Below are positions 24,455 to 37,659 of a stretch of 64,000 nt of DNA, piece after piece. Position 1 is the stretch's first letter; each line of letters starts with the position of its first letter. The translations under genes were made by a program, and so were the position numbers. The stretch is from Leclercia adecarboxylata (GTDB taxonomy: Bacteria; Pseudomonadota; Gammaproteobacteria; Enterobacterales; Enterobacteriaceae): positions 1,922,001 to 1,986,000 of the forward strand of contig NZ_CP035382.1 in the NCBI RefSeq assembly GCF_006874705.1, in the 5' to 3' direction. A model generated the notes under the pieces. It made no database searches and was not told the DNA's origin. It was given only the letters and a program-made list of their open reading frames with translations.

Positions 24455-26153
24455 GTGTTGGTGCGGGTGTTTCAACCGTACTCACCGCCCCACCCGTCAT
24501 CGTCTGCGTGACCTGCTGTTTATCCATATTTATTGCGCTAAGCCTGCCGTTGACCGTCGGCTTCAACGGCGAATCTTTCTGCACATTGCCGCTGGCGTTG
24601 AGCTGGATATTGCCGTCGCCCGTCACCGGCAACGCCGGCCAGCCCCACTGCTGGATCACGTTCAACGGCACGCCGCGCCCGGTCAGGTTGATGGTGGTCT
24701 GCCGCACCGGCGTCTGCGAAACGCTGGCCTTCGCTTCCAGAATCCCTTTTTCGGTAAAGGCGCTCAGCTCATTGATGGCAATGGTCGAGGCGTTAGCCGT
24801 AAGCGACAGCGACGGACGACGCACGTCCACGCGGTTAAAGGTGGCGGCCGCGCCGTTCAGGGTGGCGGTGCCCGCCCATACGCCCCACTGGCGATCTTTC
24901 GCCAGCTGCAGGTTGGTGCCATAGCCGTCGAGGGCGGTGATCTGCCAGGGGAAGGCGGTGTCCACGTCGATCACCAGGTTACGGCTCAGGCCGAATTTAC
25001 GCAGCGTGACGCTTTGCAGCCATTCCGGCAGGGTCTCCATCCACTGCGTTTTCCAGTTCTCCGGCAGGGTGTATTCCAGCCCGGCGACGGCGACATCATC
25101 CAGTACCAGCGCTTTCCCGCTGCGCAACCAGTTGCCGGAGGTGCGCACCATCCCGCCTTCCCAGCGCGAGGTGAACTGGCGCAGGGCGATCCCTTGCGGA
25201 GAAAATTCCGCATTGAGGATCGGGTCGAACAGATGCACCGAGCCGTAGATATATTCGCTGGCGTTCATCGACAGGCGGCCATCCTCGCTCTGCCAGTCGC
25301 CCTGGCTCAGGGTCAGGTTGCGCAAGCTTAAGTCGAGATCGGTAACCGCCCAGTCCGGCCCCTGCAGGCGGGCGTCGGTTACGTCCAGGCGGCCAATCTG
25401 CAACGACGGCAGGGTGGTGATGGGGGCAAAGAAGTCAGACAGCGATTTATCGCTCTGCAGGCGGATGTCGTTCAGGCGCATGTTGTCCACCTTCCAGCCG
25501 CCGTTGGCGTCGCGACGCGCGGTACCGGTGAGCGAGCCCCGCGCCATGTCGGCACCGATGGTGGTCAGGATCACCTCTTTGTCGGTCAGCTCGCCCTCGA
25601 TCAGCACGTTGCTGGCCGGGACGCCGTTCAGCGTCAGCGACCCGGCGCTAATCTGGATGTTGGCTTTTTTACCCAGCACGTTGCCTGCTTCAGGGTCCCA
25701 CGGACGCACGCCGCCGGTGACCTTCTGTGCGCTCAGATCCCACGCGGTATTGGGGCTGTTAAACGCCATGTTGTTCAGCAGCAGGCGATCGGCCTGGAAG
25801 GGAAGAGGTGCCGTCTGCGGGGAGAGGTTCAGCGTGCCGTCAAACAGGGTGATAGTATCCATGTGCAGCGGATCGGTGAGCTGTCGGCTGCTCACGCCGA
25901 TATCCACCATCTTCGCGACCAGAGTCGCGGGTTGACCGTCGCGCCCGAAGGTGACGTTTTTCAGCACCAGGTGCGTGGGCGAAGAGAAACGATGATCCAT
26001 CAGGTCAAAATTGAGTTCGTAGTCGGTGTTTACCGTGATCCAGCTGCTGACCTGCGCCGCTCCCCAGCGGGTCTGAACAAGGATATAGAGCGCGAGGATC
26101 GCAATAAGCACAACGGCCAGAATACCGACGAGAAGCTTTCCAATAAATTTCAT
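24450..26153 (-). CDS. yicH: YicH, AsmA-family inner-membrane protein
   Basis: A 567-residue protein. One N-terminal membrane anchor (GKLLVGILAVVLIAILALYIL) is followed by a large periplasmic, strand-rich AsmA-like domain (LVLKNVTFGRDGQP, then repeated short segments of L-x-L-N-x-type). AsmA-like proteins such as TamB, YhdP and YdbH move phospholipids to the outer membrane; YicH is a minor member with partly defined function. The length equals the E. coli protein within a few residues. The stop codon lies at the boundary of a REP element. Confidence 0.93.
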   Translation of the reverse strand: MKFIGKLLVGILAVVLIAILALYILVQTRWGAAQVSSWITVNTDYELNFDLMDHRFSSPTHLVLKNVTFGRDGQPATLVAKMVDIGVSSRQLTDPLHMDTITLFDGTLNLSPQTAPLPFQADRLLLNNMAFNSPNTAWDLSAQKVTGGVRPWDPEAGNVLGKKANIQISAGSLTLNGVPASNVLIEGELTDKEVILTTIGADMARGSLTGTARRDANGGWKVDNMRLNDIRLQSDKSLSDFFAPITTLPSLQIGRLDVTDARLQGPDWAVTDLDLSLRNLTLSQGDWQSEDGRLSMNASEYIYGSVHLFDPILNAEFSPQGIALRQFTSRWEGGMVRTSGNWLRSGKALVLDDVAVAGLEYTLPENWKTQWMETLPEWLQSVTLRKFGLSRNLVIDVDTAFPWQITALDGYGTNLQLAKDRQWGVWAGTATLNGAAATFNRVDVRRPSLSLTANASTIAINELSAFTEKGILEAKASVSQTPVRQTTINLTGRGVPLNVIQQWGWPALPVTGDGNIQLNASGNVQKDSPLKPTVNGRLSAINMDKQQVTQTMTGGAVSTVETPAPTP

Positions 26154-26271
26154 GGTCTTCCATCACGTAAAACGTACATAAAGGAGTTATGCACGATTTA
26201 TGCGCAATGCTCAAGGCGGGAAGGGCGGAATTCTGGGTTACGGCAGCAGTTGCCTGCTGCCGTGAAAGGGA

Positions 26272-27663
26272 TCAGTTCTTTTCTGGCGGGAAAATCAGGT
26301 TCAGAACGATAGCGGTGATCCCGCCGGCAGCGATGCCGGAGGAGAGCAGGTTTTTCACCCAGTCCGGGGCAAACTGCAGGATCAGCGGCTGCTGAGACAC
26401 GCCCAGACCGACCGCCAGCGACAGGGCGATAATCATGATGGCGCGGCGGTTCAGCGGCTCACGGGAGACGATACGCACGCCCGATGCCGCGATGGTGCCG
26501 AACATTACCAGCGTTGCGCCGCCGAGCACCGGCTCAGGAATGTGCTGCACAAAGCCACTGACCGCCGGGAACAGACCGAGCACGATCAGCATCAACGCTA
26601 CCACAAAGCCCACGTAGCGGCTGGCCACGCCGGTCAACTGGATCACGCCGTTGTTCTGACCGAAGCAGGAGTTCGGGAAGGTGTTGAACACGCCGGAGAC
26701 AAAGGAGTTCAGACCGTTAGCCAGCACACCACCCTTGAGGCGCTTCATGTACAGCGGGCCAGAGACCGGCTGCTCAGAGACGTCGGAGGTGGCGGTGATA
26801 TCCCCGATAGTTTCCAGGGAGGTGATCATAAACACCAGCATCAGCGGCAGGAGCAGGTTCCAGTCGATACCCAGGCCGTAGTAGAGCGGCGTCGGGACCA
26901 CGATCAGCGGGCTGTCGGTCGCGGCGCTGGACTGCGGCAGCATACCCATCGCCCAGGCGGCCAGGTAGCCTGCCGCCATGGCGATCACCAGCGAGGCGAC
27001 GCGCAGGTACGGGTTACGCTGACGGTTGAGCAGAATAATGATTGCCAGCACCACGCCCGCCAGCAGCAGGTTTTTCGGGGCGCCGAAGGTGTGGTCGGCC
27101 ATTGCGGCGTAGCCGCCGCCGATGGAGGTCAGGCCCACCTGAATCAGCGACAGGCCGATAATCATCACCACCACGCCGGAGACCAGCGGGGTAATAATGC
27201 GGCGCGCCAGGTGCAGCACGCGGGAGATGACCATCTCGGTGCAGCTTGCCAGCATCAGGGTGCCGAACAGCGCCGCCATCATCGTCGGCACATCCGCGCC
27301 GCCGGTTTTCAGCGCCGTACCGCCCATGATCAGCGGAGCCACAAAGTTAAAGCTGGTGCCCTGAATCGACAGCAGGCCGGAACCTACCGGACCCCAGGCT
27401 TTAATCTGAATGATGGAGGCTACGCCTGAAGCAAACAGCGACATGCTGATGATGTGCTGGGTGTCCTGCGCCGGTAAGCCGAGCGCCTGGCAGATCAGCA
27501 GGGCAGGGGTGATGACGGCCACAAACATCGCCAGCAGATGCTGACAGGCGGCGAACAAGGTCTGCGCCAGCGGTGGACGGTCTTCAAGACGGTAAATCAG
27601 TTCACTGTTATGCGGCTGCGCAATCGGTTGCGCATCTTGCTGTTCAACGGCGTTAACGGACAT
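26272..27663 (-). CDS. xanP: xanthine:proton symporter XanP
   Basis: A 463-residue NCS2-family nucleobase transporter with about 14 membrane segments. Family signatures include SIQGTSFNF near residue 95 and [24 protein letters not shown] (NCS2 signature) near 325. The sequence and place between yicH and gltS match E. coli XanP (YicE), a high-affinity xanthine importer. It is divergent from gltS with about 220 bases between the starts. Confidence 0.95.
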   Translation of the reverse strand: MSVNAVEQQDAQPIAQPHNSELIYRLEDRPPLAQTLFAACQHLLAMFVAVITPALLICQALGLPAQDTQHIISMSLFASGVASIIQIKAWGPVGSGLLSIQGTSFNFVAPLIMGGTALKTGGADVPTMMAALFGTLMLASCTEMVISRVLHLARRIITPLVSGVVVMIIGLSLIQVGLTSIGGGYAAMADHTFGAPKNLLLAGVVLAIIILLNRQRNPYLRVASLVIAMAAGYLAAWAMGMLPQSSAATDSPLIVVPTPLYYGLGIDWNLLLPLMLVFMITSLETIGDITATSDVSEQPVSGPLYMKRLKGGVLANGLNSFVSGVFNTFPNSCFGQNNGVIQLTGVASRYVGFVVALMLIVLGLFPAVSGFVQHIPEPVLGGATLVMFGTIAASGVRIVSREPLNRRAIMIIALSLAVGLGVSQQPLILQFAPDWVKNLLSSGIAAGGITAIVLNLIFPPEKN

Positions 27664-27887
27664 CTGCTGCGATCCCCAGGAAGAAAAGCGGGCATTTTAG
27701 CCGAGTGGATGAGAAAAGCAAACGATTGCTCGCAAAAATCACACAGAAATCCCGCCGCTTATTACGGCTTTTCTGTCACGCCAGGGCAAAGTTCATTACA
27801 CTCCTGCTCCCGATTGCGCTTAAGTCGCGCAATCGGTTCAGGAAAACGCGCATGTTGATGGAGCACGTGCCATATAAGGAGCCCACT

Positions 27888-29090
27888 ATGATTCATCTCG
27901 ATACGTTGTCGACCCTCGTTGCGGCAACGCTGGTTTTACTGCTTGGCCGTAAACTGGTTCACAGTGTCCCCCTTTTCAGAAAATACACCATCCCGGAGCC
28001 CGTCGCGGGCGGACTGCTGGCTGCCGTTGCGCTGCTGGTGCTGAAAAAAAGCATGGGCTGGGAAATCAACTTTGATATGTCGCTAAAAGACCCGCTGATG
28101 CTGGCCTTTTTCGCCACCATCGGCCTGAACGCTAACCTCGCCAGCCTGCGGGCAGGCGGCAAAGTGCTGGGCGTGTTCTTAATTGTGGTGGTCGGGCTGC
28201 TGGTGATGCAGAACGCCATCGGTATCGGTATGGCTTCCCTGCTGGGGCTGGATCCGCTGATGGGTCTGCTGGCCGGCTCGATTACCCTTTCCGGTGGGCA
28301 CGGCACCGGTGCGGCCTGGAGTAAGCTGTTTGTTGAGCGCTATGGCTTCCAGAATGCCACCGAAGTGGCGATGGCCTGCGCCACCTTTGGCCTGGTGCTG
28401 GGCGGCCTGATTGGCGGGCCGGTGGCGCGCTATCTTGTAAAACACTCCGCCACCCCGAACGGCTGCCCGGAAGATGAAGCGGTGCCGTCGGCGTTTGAAA
28501 AGCCGGACGTCGGACGCATGATCACCTCTCTGGTGCTGATCGAAACCATTGCGCTTATCGCCATCTGTCTGACGGCGGGCAAGGTGATTGCGCAACTGCT
28601 GGCGGGGTCCGCGCTGGAGCTGCCAACCTTTGTCTGCGTGCTGTTTGTGGGGGTGATCCTCAGCAATGGCCTGGCCCTGATAGGTTTTTATCGCGTCTTT
28701 GAACGTGCGGTATCGGTGCTGGGCAACGTCTGCCTGTCGCTGTTCCTGGCGATGGCGCTGATGAGCCTTAAGCTGTGGGAACTGGCCTCGTTGGCGCTGC
28801 CGATGCTGGCTATTCTGGTCGTGCAGGCTCTGTTTATGGCGCTGTATGCGATGTTCGTCACCTGGCGGTTGATGGGCAAAAACTACGACGCGGCGGTGCT
28901 TGCAGCCGGACATTGCGGCTTTGGTCTGGGGGCAACGCCGACGGCCATCGCCAACATGCAGGCCATCACCGAGCGTTTCGGTCCGTCACATATGGCGTTT
29001 CTGGTGGTGCCGATGGTGGGGGCGTTCTTTATTGATATCGTCAATGCGCTGGTGATCAAACTCTATCTGATGCTGCCGATGTTTGGCTGA
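27888..29090 (+). CDS. gltS: sodium/glutamate symporter GltS
   Basis: A 400-residue ESS-family transporter starting at 27888 (AAGGAG upstream). It is nearly identical in pattern to E. coli GltS throughout: LVAATLVLLLGRKLVHS at the start and two pore-loop motifs containing GGHGTG (residue ~140) and GHCGFGLGATPTAIANM (~345). Na+-driven L-glutamate import. The longer frame from 27705 has no family resemblance. Its stop directly abuts the recG stop, with no gap between convergent genes. Confidence 0.97.
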   Translation: MIHLDTLSTLVAATLVLLLGRKLVHSVPLFRKYTIPEPVAGGLLAAVALLVLKKSMGWEINFDMSLKDPLMLAFFATIGLNANLASLRAGGKVLGVFLIVVVGLLVMQNAIGIGMASLLGLDPLMGLLAGSITLSGGHGTGAAWSKLFVERYGFQNATEVAMACATFGLVLGGLIGGPVARYLVKHSATPNGCPEDEAVPSAFEKPDVGRMITSLVLIETIALIAICLTAGKVIAQLLAGSALELPTFVCVLFVGVILSNGLALIGFYRVFERAVSVLGNVCLSLFLAMALMSLKLWELASLALPMLAILVVQALFMALYAMFVTWRLMGKNYDAAVLAAGHCGFGLGATPTAIANMQAITERFGPSHMAFLVVPMVGAFFIDIVNALVIKLYLMLPMFG

Positions 29091-31169
29091 TCAGGCGTTC
29101 GAGTATCGTTCGGTCTCGGGCATCCAGCGCTCGATTAACGCTGCCGCCTGGTCGGGGTAGCGGTCATGGATATGGCGTGCCAGACGCTGTACTTCAGGGA
29201 TCATACCCTGATCGCGCAGCAAATCGGCCACTTTAAACTCGGCGTTACCGGTCTGGCGGGTGCCGAGCAGCTCTCCCGGGCCACGGATCTCCAGATCCTG
29301 TTGCGCAATCACAAAGCCGTCGTTGCTGTCGCGTAAAACCTGTAAACGCTTCTGGGCGGTCTTCGACAGCGGAGCTTTATAGAGCAGCACGCAGTGCGAG
29401 GCCACCGCGCCACGTCCTACGCGGCCGCGCAGCTGGTGGAGCTGCGCCAGACCCAGACGTTCCGGGTTTTCGATGATCATCAGGCTGGCATTTGGTACAT
29501 CCACCCCCACTTCAATCACCGTGGTGGCGATCAGCAGATGCAGATCGCCCTGCTTGAAGGATTGCATCACCGCCTGCTTTTCGGCAGGCTTCATGCGGCC
29601 ATGCACCAGCCCGACGTTCAGCTCCGGCAGGGCCAGCTTTAACTCTTCCCAGGTGGCTTCCGCCGCCTGGGCTTCCAGCAGATCCGACTCCTCAATCAGG
29701 GTACAGACCCAGTAGGCCTGGCGGCCTTCCTGACAGGCGTTGCGCACCCGATCGATGATGTCGCTGCGGCGCGTGTCCGGAATGGCGACGGTGGTCACCG
29801 GCGTACGACCCGGGGGCAGCTCGTCGATGGTGGAAGTGTCGAGATCGGCATAGGCGGTCATCGCCAGGGTACGCGGGATCGGCGTTGCGGTCATGATCAG
29901 CTGGTGCGGATGGTACCCCTGCTGGAGCCCTTTCTCCCACAGCGCCAGCCGCTGATGTACGCCGAAACGGTGCTGTTCATCAATGATCACCAGCGCCAGG
30001 CCGTGGAACTGCACCTGCTCCTGGAAGATGGCGTGGGTGCCGACAATCATCTGCACCTGGCCGCTGGCGATGGCCTCCTGCTGCGCCTGTCGCGCCTTGC
30101 CTTTTTGTTTTCCGGCCAGCCAGCCCACTTCAACTCCCAGCGGGGCAAACCAGCTGCGGAAGTTATTCGCGTGCTGCTCGGCCAGCAGTTCGGTCGGCGC
30201 CATCAGGGCGACCTGTCTGCCGTGGGCAATGGCGCGCAGCGCGGCCAGGGCTGCCACCAGCGTTTTACCGGAGCCGACATCGCCCTGCACCAGGCGCATC
30301 ATCGGCACGTCCAGCGCCAGGTCGCGCTCGATCTCGGCGGTGACGCGGGCCTGCGCCCCGGTGGGTTTAAACGGCAGCGAGGCCAGCAGTTTATCTTTTA
30401 ATTCGTTTCGGGCCGGGAGCGGCAGGGCGTGAAAACGCTGCGCACCAGCGCGTAACGCCAGCATGCTCAGGTTATGCGCCAGCAGCTCTTCCAGAATCAG
30501 GCGTCGCTGGGCCGGATGCTGGCCGCTCTCCAGATCGCTGAGTTGCAGCGTCGGCGGCGGGCGGTGCAGGGTGCGCAACGCCTCCGGCAGGCTCATCATC
30601 CCCTGCGCCAGCTCGGGCGGCAGCAGTTCGGCAATGGCGCAGGTGTCGAGCAGCTCCAGCGCCTGATCGGTCAGCTTGCGCAGCGTCGCCTGCTTGATGC
30701 CTTCGGTGGTCGGATAGACTGGCGTCAGCGTCTCCTGCATCTCCGGGGTGCTGAGATCGCCCTGTACGCGGTATTCGGGATGGATCATCTCCGCGCCGTA
30801 TTTCCCGCGTTTGGCTTCGCCGTAGGCCAGCACCCGTCGCCCGGCGGCGAGGCTGTTTTTCATCGCCGCGCTGAAGTTGAAGAAGCGCATGGTCAGGATG
30901 CCGGAGCCGTCGCTGATCTGGCAGGTCATCATCCGGCGACCGCCGAAGGTGATATTGCTGTTCAGCACTTCGCCTTCAACCGTGGCGTAAATCCCGGGCA
31001 GCAGATCGCCAATCTGATAGAGCTGGGTGCGGTCTTCATAACGCAGGGGGAGGTGCAGGAGGAGATCCTGCACGGTATGGAGGCCAATTTTTGCCAGTTT
31101 GCTGCTCTGGGCCGCGCCAACGCCCGTCAGGGAATTGAGCGGCACAGCATCCAGCAGGCGGCCTTGCAT
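29091..31169 (-). CDS. recG: ATP-dependent DNA helicase RecG
   Basis: A 692-residue branched-DNA helicase. The N-terminal wedge/OB domain (residues 1-270) is followed by SF2 motifs: LVQGDVGSGKT (Walker A), IIDEQHRFG (DEQH box), TATPIPRTLA, and QLRGRVGRG (motif VI). RecG rewinds forks and branch-migrates recombination and R-loop intermediates. The ATG at 31169 sits two bases after the trmH stop. The frame continues upstream, but those residues overlap trmH. It is the last gene of the rpoZ-spoT-trmH-recG unit. Confidence 0.98.
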   Translation of the reverse strand: MQGRLLDAVPLNSLTGVGAAQSSKLAKIGLHTVQDLLLHLPLRYEDRTQLYQIGDLLPGIYATVEGEVLNSNITFGGRRMMTCQISDGSGILTMRFFNFSAAMKNSLAAGRRVLAYGEAKRGKYGAEMIHPEYRVQGDLSTPEMQETLTPVYPTTEGIKQATLRKLTDQALELLDTCAIAELLPPELAQGMMSLPEALRTLHRPPPTLQLSDLESGQHPAQRRLILEELLAHNLSMLALRAGAQRFHALPLPARNELKDKLLASLPFKPTGAQARVTAEIERDLALDVPMMRLVQGDVGSGKTLVAALAALRAIAHGRQVALMAPTELLAEQHANNFRSWFAPLGVEVGWLAGKQKGKARQAQQEAIASGQVQMIVGTHAIFQEQVQFHGLALVIIDEQHRFGVHQRLALWEKGLQQGYHPHQLIMTATPIPRTLAMTAYADLDTSTIDELPPGRTPVTTVAIPDTRRSDIIDRVRNACQEGRQAYWVCTLIEESDLLEAQAAEATWEELKLALPELNVGLVHGRMKPAEKQAVMQSFKQGDLHLLIATTVIEVGVDVPNASLMIIENPERLGLAQLHQLRGRVGRGAVASHCVLLYKAPLSKTAQKRLQVLRDSNDGFVIAQQDLEIRGPGELLGTRQTGNAEFKVADLLRDQGMIPEVQRLARHIHDRYPDQAAALIERWMPETERYSNA

Positions 31170-31171
31170 GA

Positions 31172-31861
31172 TTATTTCGCCGCTTGCATGGTGGCCCACC
31201 ACGTTGCATCGGCTTCGATTTCGCCCTGCATATTCACGTGGGGGTAGGGTAATTTTTTCTGCTTCGCCACGTTGGCCAGCACCGGATAGCCGCCTTCAAA
31301 CAGCAGGCGCTGCTGCTCGTCTTCCGGCAACATGCTGTTCTCGCGTTTGTACATCCCGGCATTCTGGCGCTGGCGCTGGGCTTCATACAGAATGAGCGCG
31401 GACGCCACGGAGACGTTCAGGGACTGCACCATGCCGATCATCGGAATGATGATGTCCCGATCCGCCAGATCTAACGCTTCCTGGGTGATCCCCGTCTTCT
31501 CCTGACCCATCAGAATGCAGGTCGGACGGGTATAATCAATCTCACGGAAATCGACGGCTTTGTCGGAAAGGTGGGTTGCCAGAATCTGCATGCCGCGTCC
31601 CTTCAGATGCGAAATGGCGTCGGCAATATTGTCGTGGGCTTTGACCTGTACCCAGCTGTTGCTGCCTGCGGCAGCCGAGGCCATGGGACGCATCCGTGTA
31701 CCCTTCCAGACGGCGTGCACTTCATGCACACCGACGGCGTCTGCGGTACGGACGATAGCAGCCACGTTATGAGGTTTATGGACCTGCTCCATGCAGACCG
31801 TCAGATCGGGCTGACGCCTGGCGAGCATTTCGCAAATCCGGGCATAACGCGTTGAGTTCAT
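31172..31861 (-). CDS. trmH: tRNA (guanosine-18-2'-O)-methyltransferase TrmH
   Basis: A 229-residue SpoU-family (SPOUT) methyltransferase. The N-terminus shows HKPHNVAAIVRTADAVGV (motif 1), ILMGQEKTGITQEAL (motif 2) and IIPMIGMVQSLNVSVASALILYEA (motif 3 with the knot). It methylates the ribose of G18 in tRNA D-loops. It begins four bases after spoT and is followed two bases later by recG, all translated as one operon. Confidence 0.97.
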   Translation of the reverse strand: MNSTRYARICEMLARRQPDLTVCMEQVHKPHNVAAIVRTADAVGVHEVHAVWKGTRMRPMASAAAGSNSWVQVKAHDNIADAISHLKGRGMQILATHLSDKAVDFREIDYTRPTCILMGQEKTGITQEALDLADRDIIIPMIGMVQSLNVSVASALILYEAQRQRQNAGMYKRENSMLPEDEQQRLLFEGGYPVLANVAKQKKLPYPHVNMQGEIEADATWWATMQAAK

Positions 31862-31865
31862 AAAG

Positions 31866-33980
31866 CTAGTTTCGGTTACGGGTGACTTTAATCACGTCGG
31901 CCATCACGCGGATTTTGCGCATGATGTTCGCCAGATGCACACGGTCCCGCGCGGTCAGACGAATAAAGGCGCTGTAAACGCGGCCATCTTTCTCTTCCGT
32001 ATTCAGGCTATGAATGTTGGAAGAGGCAGTGTTGATTGCCGCCGTCAGGTTTGCCAGCGCACCCTGGTGGTTGAACATATCCACCTTAATTTCGGTGATA
32101 AATTCCTGCTCGGTCTCTTTATCCCACTCTACCGCCATAAACTTCTCAGGCTCTTTCTGATAGCCGCGGATGTTACGACAGGATTCGTGATGGATAACCA
32201 GGCCTTTACCAGGGCTGACGTGGGCAATAATCGGGTCGCCCGGGATCGGTCGGCAGCACTTGGCAAAAGTAATCAATACGCCGTCGGCGCCTTTGATTGG
32301 CAGATGGCCGTGGCTGGTTGATGACGGCTGCGGCACAGAGGTTTCGCCCTGCTGCAGGTTCTTCGCCACTACCACGCTCATCGCGTTACCCAGACCAATC
32401 TCTGCCAGCAGGTCATCAAGCGAGGCGAGCTTCATACGCTCCAGCTCGTGCTGAATGCTCTCTTTCGGGATCTCGGCCAGCTTACGGCTGCCGCCCAACG
32501 CGTGGTTGAGCAGACGACGGCCCAGGCTGACGGAGTCGTCGCGTTTGAGGTTCTTCAGCAGCTGGCGGATCTTGGCGCGGGCTTTCGAGCTCACCACAAA
32601 GTTGAGCCACGCCGCGTTCGGACGCGCGCCCGGTGCGGTAATGATTTCCACCGTCTGGCCGCTGGTCAACGGCTGTGACAGCGGATACGGCTGGCGGTCG
32701 ACGCGCGCGCCCACGCAGGCATGACCGATATCGGTATGCACGGCGTAAGCGAAGTCGACCGGGGTTGCGCCAGCAGGCAGCTCGACAATGCGCCCCTCTG
32801 GCGTGAAAACGTAAATCTCATCCGGGAAGAGATCGGATTTAACGCTCTCGATAAATTCAAACGAGCTACCGGCGCTCTGCTGTAGCTCCAGCAGGCTCTG
32901 CATCCAGCGCTGGGCGCGGATCTGCGCGGTAGTGCTGCTTTCGCCGCCACGCTCTTTGTAGGCCCAGTGCGCGGCAACACCCATCTCCGCCATCTGATCC
33001 ATGTCTTCGGTACGGATCTGCACCTCAACCGGCACGCCGTGCGGGCCAATCATCGAGGTGTGCAGAGACTGATATCCGTTCGCCTTTGGAATGGCGATAT
33101 AGTCCTTCATTCGACCCGGACGCGGCTTGTAAAGGCTGTGCATCTGACCCAGCACGCGATAGCAGGTATCAGAGTCCTGGACGATCACGCGGAACGCGTA
33201 GATATCCATGATCGAGTGAAAACGCTGCTCTTTGAGCACCATTTTGCAGTAGATGGAGTACAAATGCTTTTCGCGACCGCTAACGCGGCAGGGAATACCG
33301 GCTTCCTGCAAACGCCCTTCGATTTCAGAGAGGATCTTCTGAATCATCTCCTTACGGTTACCACGTGCGGCTTTCACCACCTCTTTGATCACCCGGAAGC
33401 GGTTCGGGTACAAGGCTTCAAAACCCAGCTCTTCCAGCTCGGTTTTAATGTGATGAATACCTAAACGGTGCGCCAGCGGGCTGTAGATTTCGAGGGTTTC
33501 ACGGGCAATGCGACGACGTTTATCCGGGCGTAGGGAGCCCAGGGTGCGCATATTGTGGGTACGGTCAGCGAGTTTGATCAGAATGACGCGGATATCCTGC
33601 ACCATCGCCATGATCATTTTGCGGAAGTTTTCGGCCTGCGCCTCTTTCTTGTCGCGGAAATTCAGCTTATCAAGCTTAGAGACCCCTTCCACCAGCTCGG
33701 CAACGCTTTTGCCAAACAGCTGTTCCATGTCCTGGTAGGTGGCGGGGGTATCTTCGATCACGTCATGCAGCAGGGCGGCCATCAGCGTTTCGTAGTCGAG
33801 TTTCATCTCGGCCAGAATACAGGCCACCGCTACCGGGTGCGTGATATAGGGTTCACCGCTTGAACGTGTCTGGCCCTCGTGAGCGTCACGTGCAACGAGA
33901 TACGCCTGCTGGAGACGTTTAATCTGGTCTACCGGCAGGTAGGTTTGAATCAGTTGATTCAGGCTTTCAAACAGATACAA
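31866..33980 (-). CDS. spoT: bifunctional (p)ppGpp synthetase/hydrolase SpoT
   Basis: A 704-residue protein. Domains in order: HD hydrolase (MAALLHDVIEDT near 70), synthetase (ERFHSIMDIYAFRVIV near 250, then TSMIGPHGVPVEVQIR), TGS (VFTPEGRIVELPAGATPVDFAYAVH near 390), zinc-finger/helical region, and a C-terminal ACT domain (EIKVDMFNHQGALANLTAAI). SpoT degrades and weakly makes ppGpp during carbon, iron and fatty-acid stress. It lies 19 bases after rpoZ. Confidence 0.98.
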   Translation of the reverse strand: MYLFESLNQLIQTYLPVDQIKRLQQAYLVARDAHEGQTRSSGEPYITHPVAVACILAEMKLDYETLMAALLHDVIEDTPATYQDMEQLFGKSVAELVEGVSKLDKLNFRDKKEAQAENFRKMIMAMVQDIRVILIKLADRTHNMRTLGSLRPDKRRRIARETLEIYSPLAHRLGIHHIKTELEELGFEALYPNRFRVIKEVVKAARGNRKEMIQKILSEIEGRLQEAGIPCRVSGREKHLYSIYCKMVLKEQRFHSIMDIYAFRVIVQDSDTCYRVLGQMHSLYKPRPGRMKDYIAIPKANGYQSLHTSMIGPHGVPVEVQIRTEDMDQMAEMGVAAHWAYKERGGESSTTAQIRAQRWMQSLLELQQSAGSSFEFIESVKSDLFPDEIYVFTPEGRIVELPAGATPVDFAYAVHTDIGHACVGARVDRQPYPLSQPLTSGQTVEIITAPGARPNAAWLNFVVSSKARAKIRQLLKNLKRDDSVSLGRRLLNHALGGSRKLAEIPKESIQHELERMKLASLDDLLAEIGLGNAMSVVVAKNLQQGETSVPQPSSTSHGHLPIKGADGVLITFAKCCRPIPGDPIIAHVSPGKGLVIHHESCRNIRGYQKEPEKFMAVEWDKETEQEFITEIKVDMFNHQGALANLTAAINTASSNIHSLNTEEKDGRVYSAFIRLTARDRVHLANIMRKIRVMADVIKVTRNRN

Positions 33981-33999
33981 GGGCGACCCGCAGGTTTAA

Positions 34000-34275
34000 T
34001 TAACGACGACCTTCAGCAATGGCGGTAACGGCCTGCAGTTCTGCGGCTTCCTGCTCTTGCTGCTCCTGGCGCTCACGTACGTCGAGGATCTGGTTGTTGA
34101 TCAGACCTTCTTCGATTTCGCGCAATGCGATAACGGTGGTTTTATCGTTTTCTTCCGGTACCAGCGGATCTTTACCGCCTGACTGCATCTGACGAGCGCG
34201 ACGCGCGGCGACCAGCACCAGGTCAAAACGGTTACCAATTTTCTCTACAGCGTCCTGAACAGTTACGCGTGCCAT
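34000..34275 (-). CDS. rpoZ: RNA polymerase omega subunit
   Basis: A 91-residue protein, [20 protein letters not shown] onward, essentially the E. coli omega sequence. Omega binds the beta' subunit, aids assembly and forms one of the ppGpp sites of RNA polymerase. Its placement directly before spoT joins the alarmone enzyme and a target site in one operon. Confidence 0.99.
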   Translation of the reverse strand: MARVTVQDAVEKIGNRFDLVLVAARRARQMQSGGKDPLVPEENDKTTVIALREIEEGLINNQILDVRERQEQQEQEAAELQAVTAIAEGRR

Positions 34276-34329
34276 ACTTAAAATGCTCCACAGATGAAGA
34301 AATGACTGGGCATGATACTGAATGTGGGT

Positions 34330-34971
<642 letters not shown>

Positions 34972-35121
34972 TTAGCGAAGAAAGTCCTACATACGGGCTT
35001 ATTATACACGTCGCCGCTTCGTGACGTAGCCTTTGTCACACTTTTTCCGTTTCTTAGTTGATTTTTGCTCGCCCTTTTCCGCTTTTCTCCGCCGTTTGCT
35101 GCAACAGAAACAAAGTCCTGA

Positions 35122-37490
<2,369 letters not shown>

Positions 37491-37659
37491 GTTACCCCCC
37501 AACGTTAATGCCGTCAGGGTAGCTTTTTGTGGGCTGGCTCACGATTTAGATTTTTTTGTGCGAGCGGGTATGCCTTAGATTAGCTAATGCTTGAATAGCT
37601 CAATGAGTGCGATATCGCTTTTTTTACTCATATATCGCATTAGATTTATTTGGTCTTAA

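Noticed and set aside
24411-25331. 306-codon plus-strand frame opposite yicH
   Set aside because: Begins in REP sequence and continues antisense to yicH; no domain.
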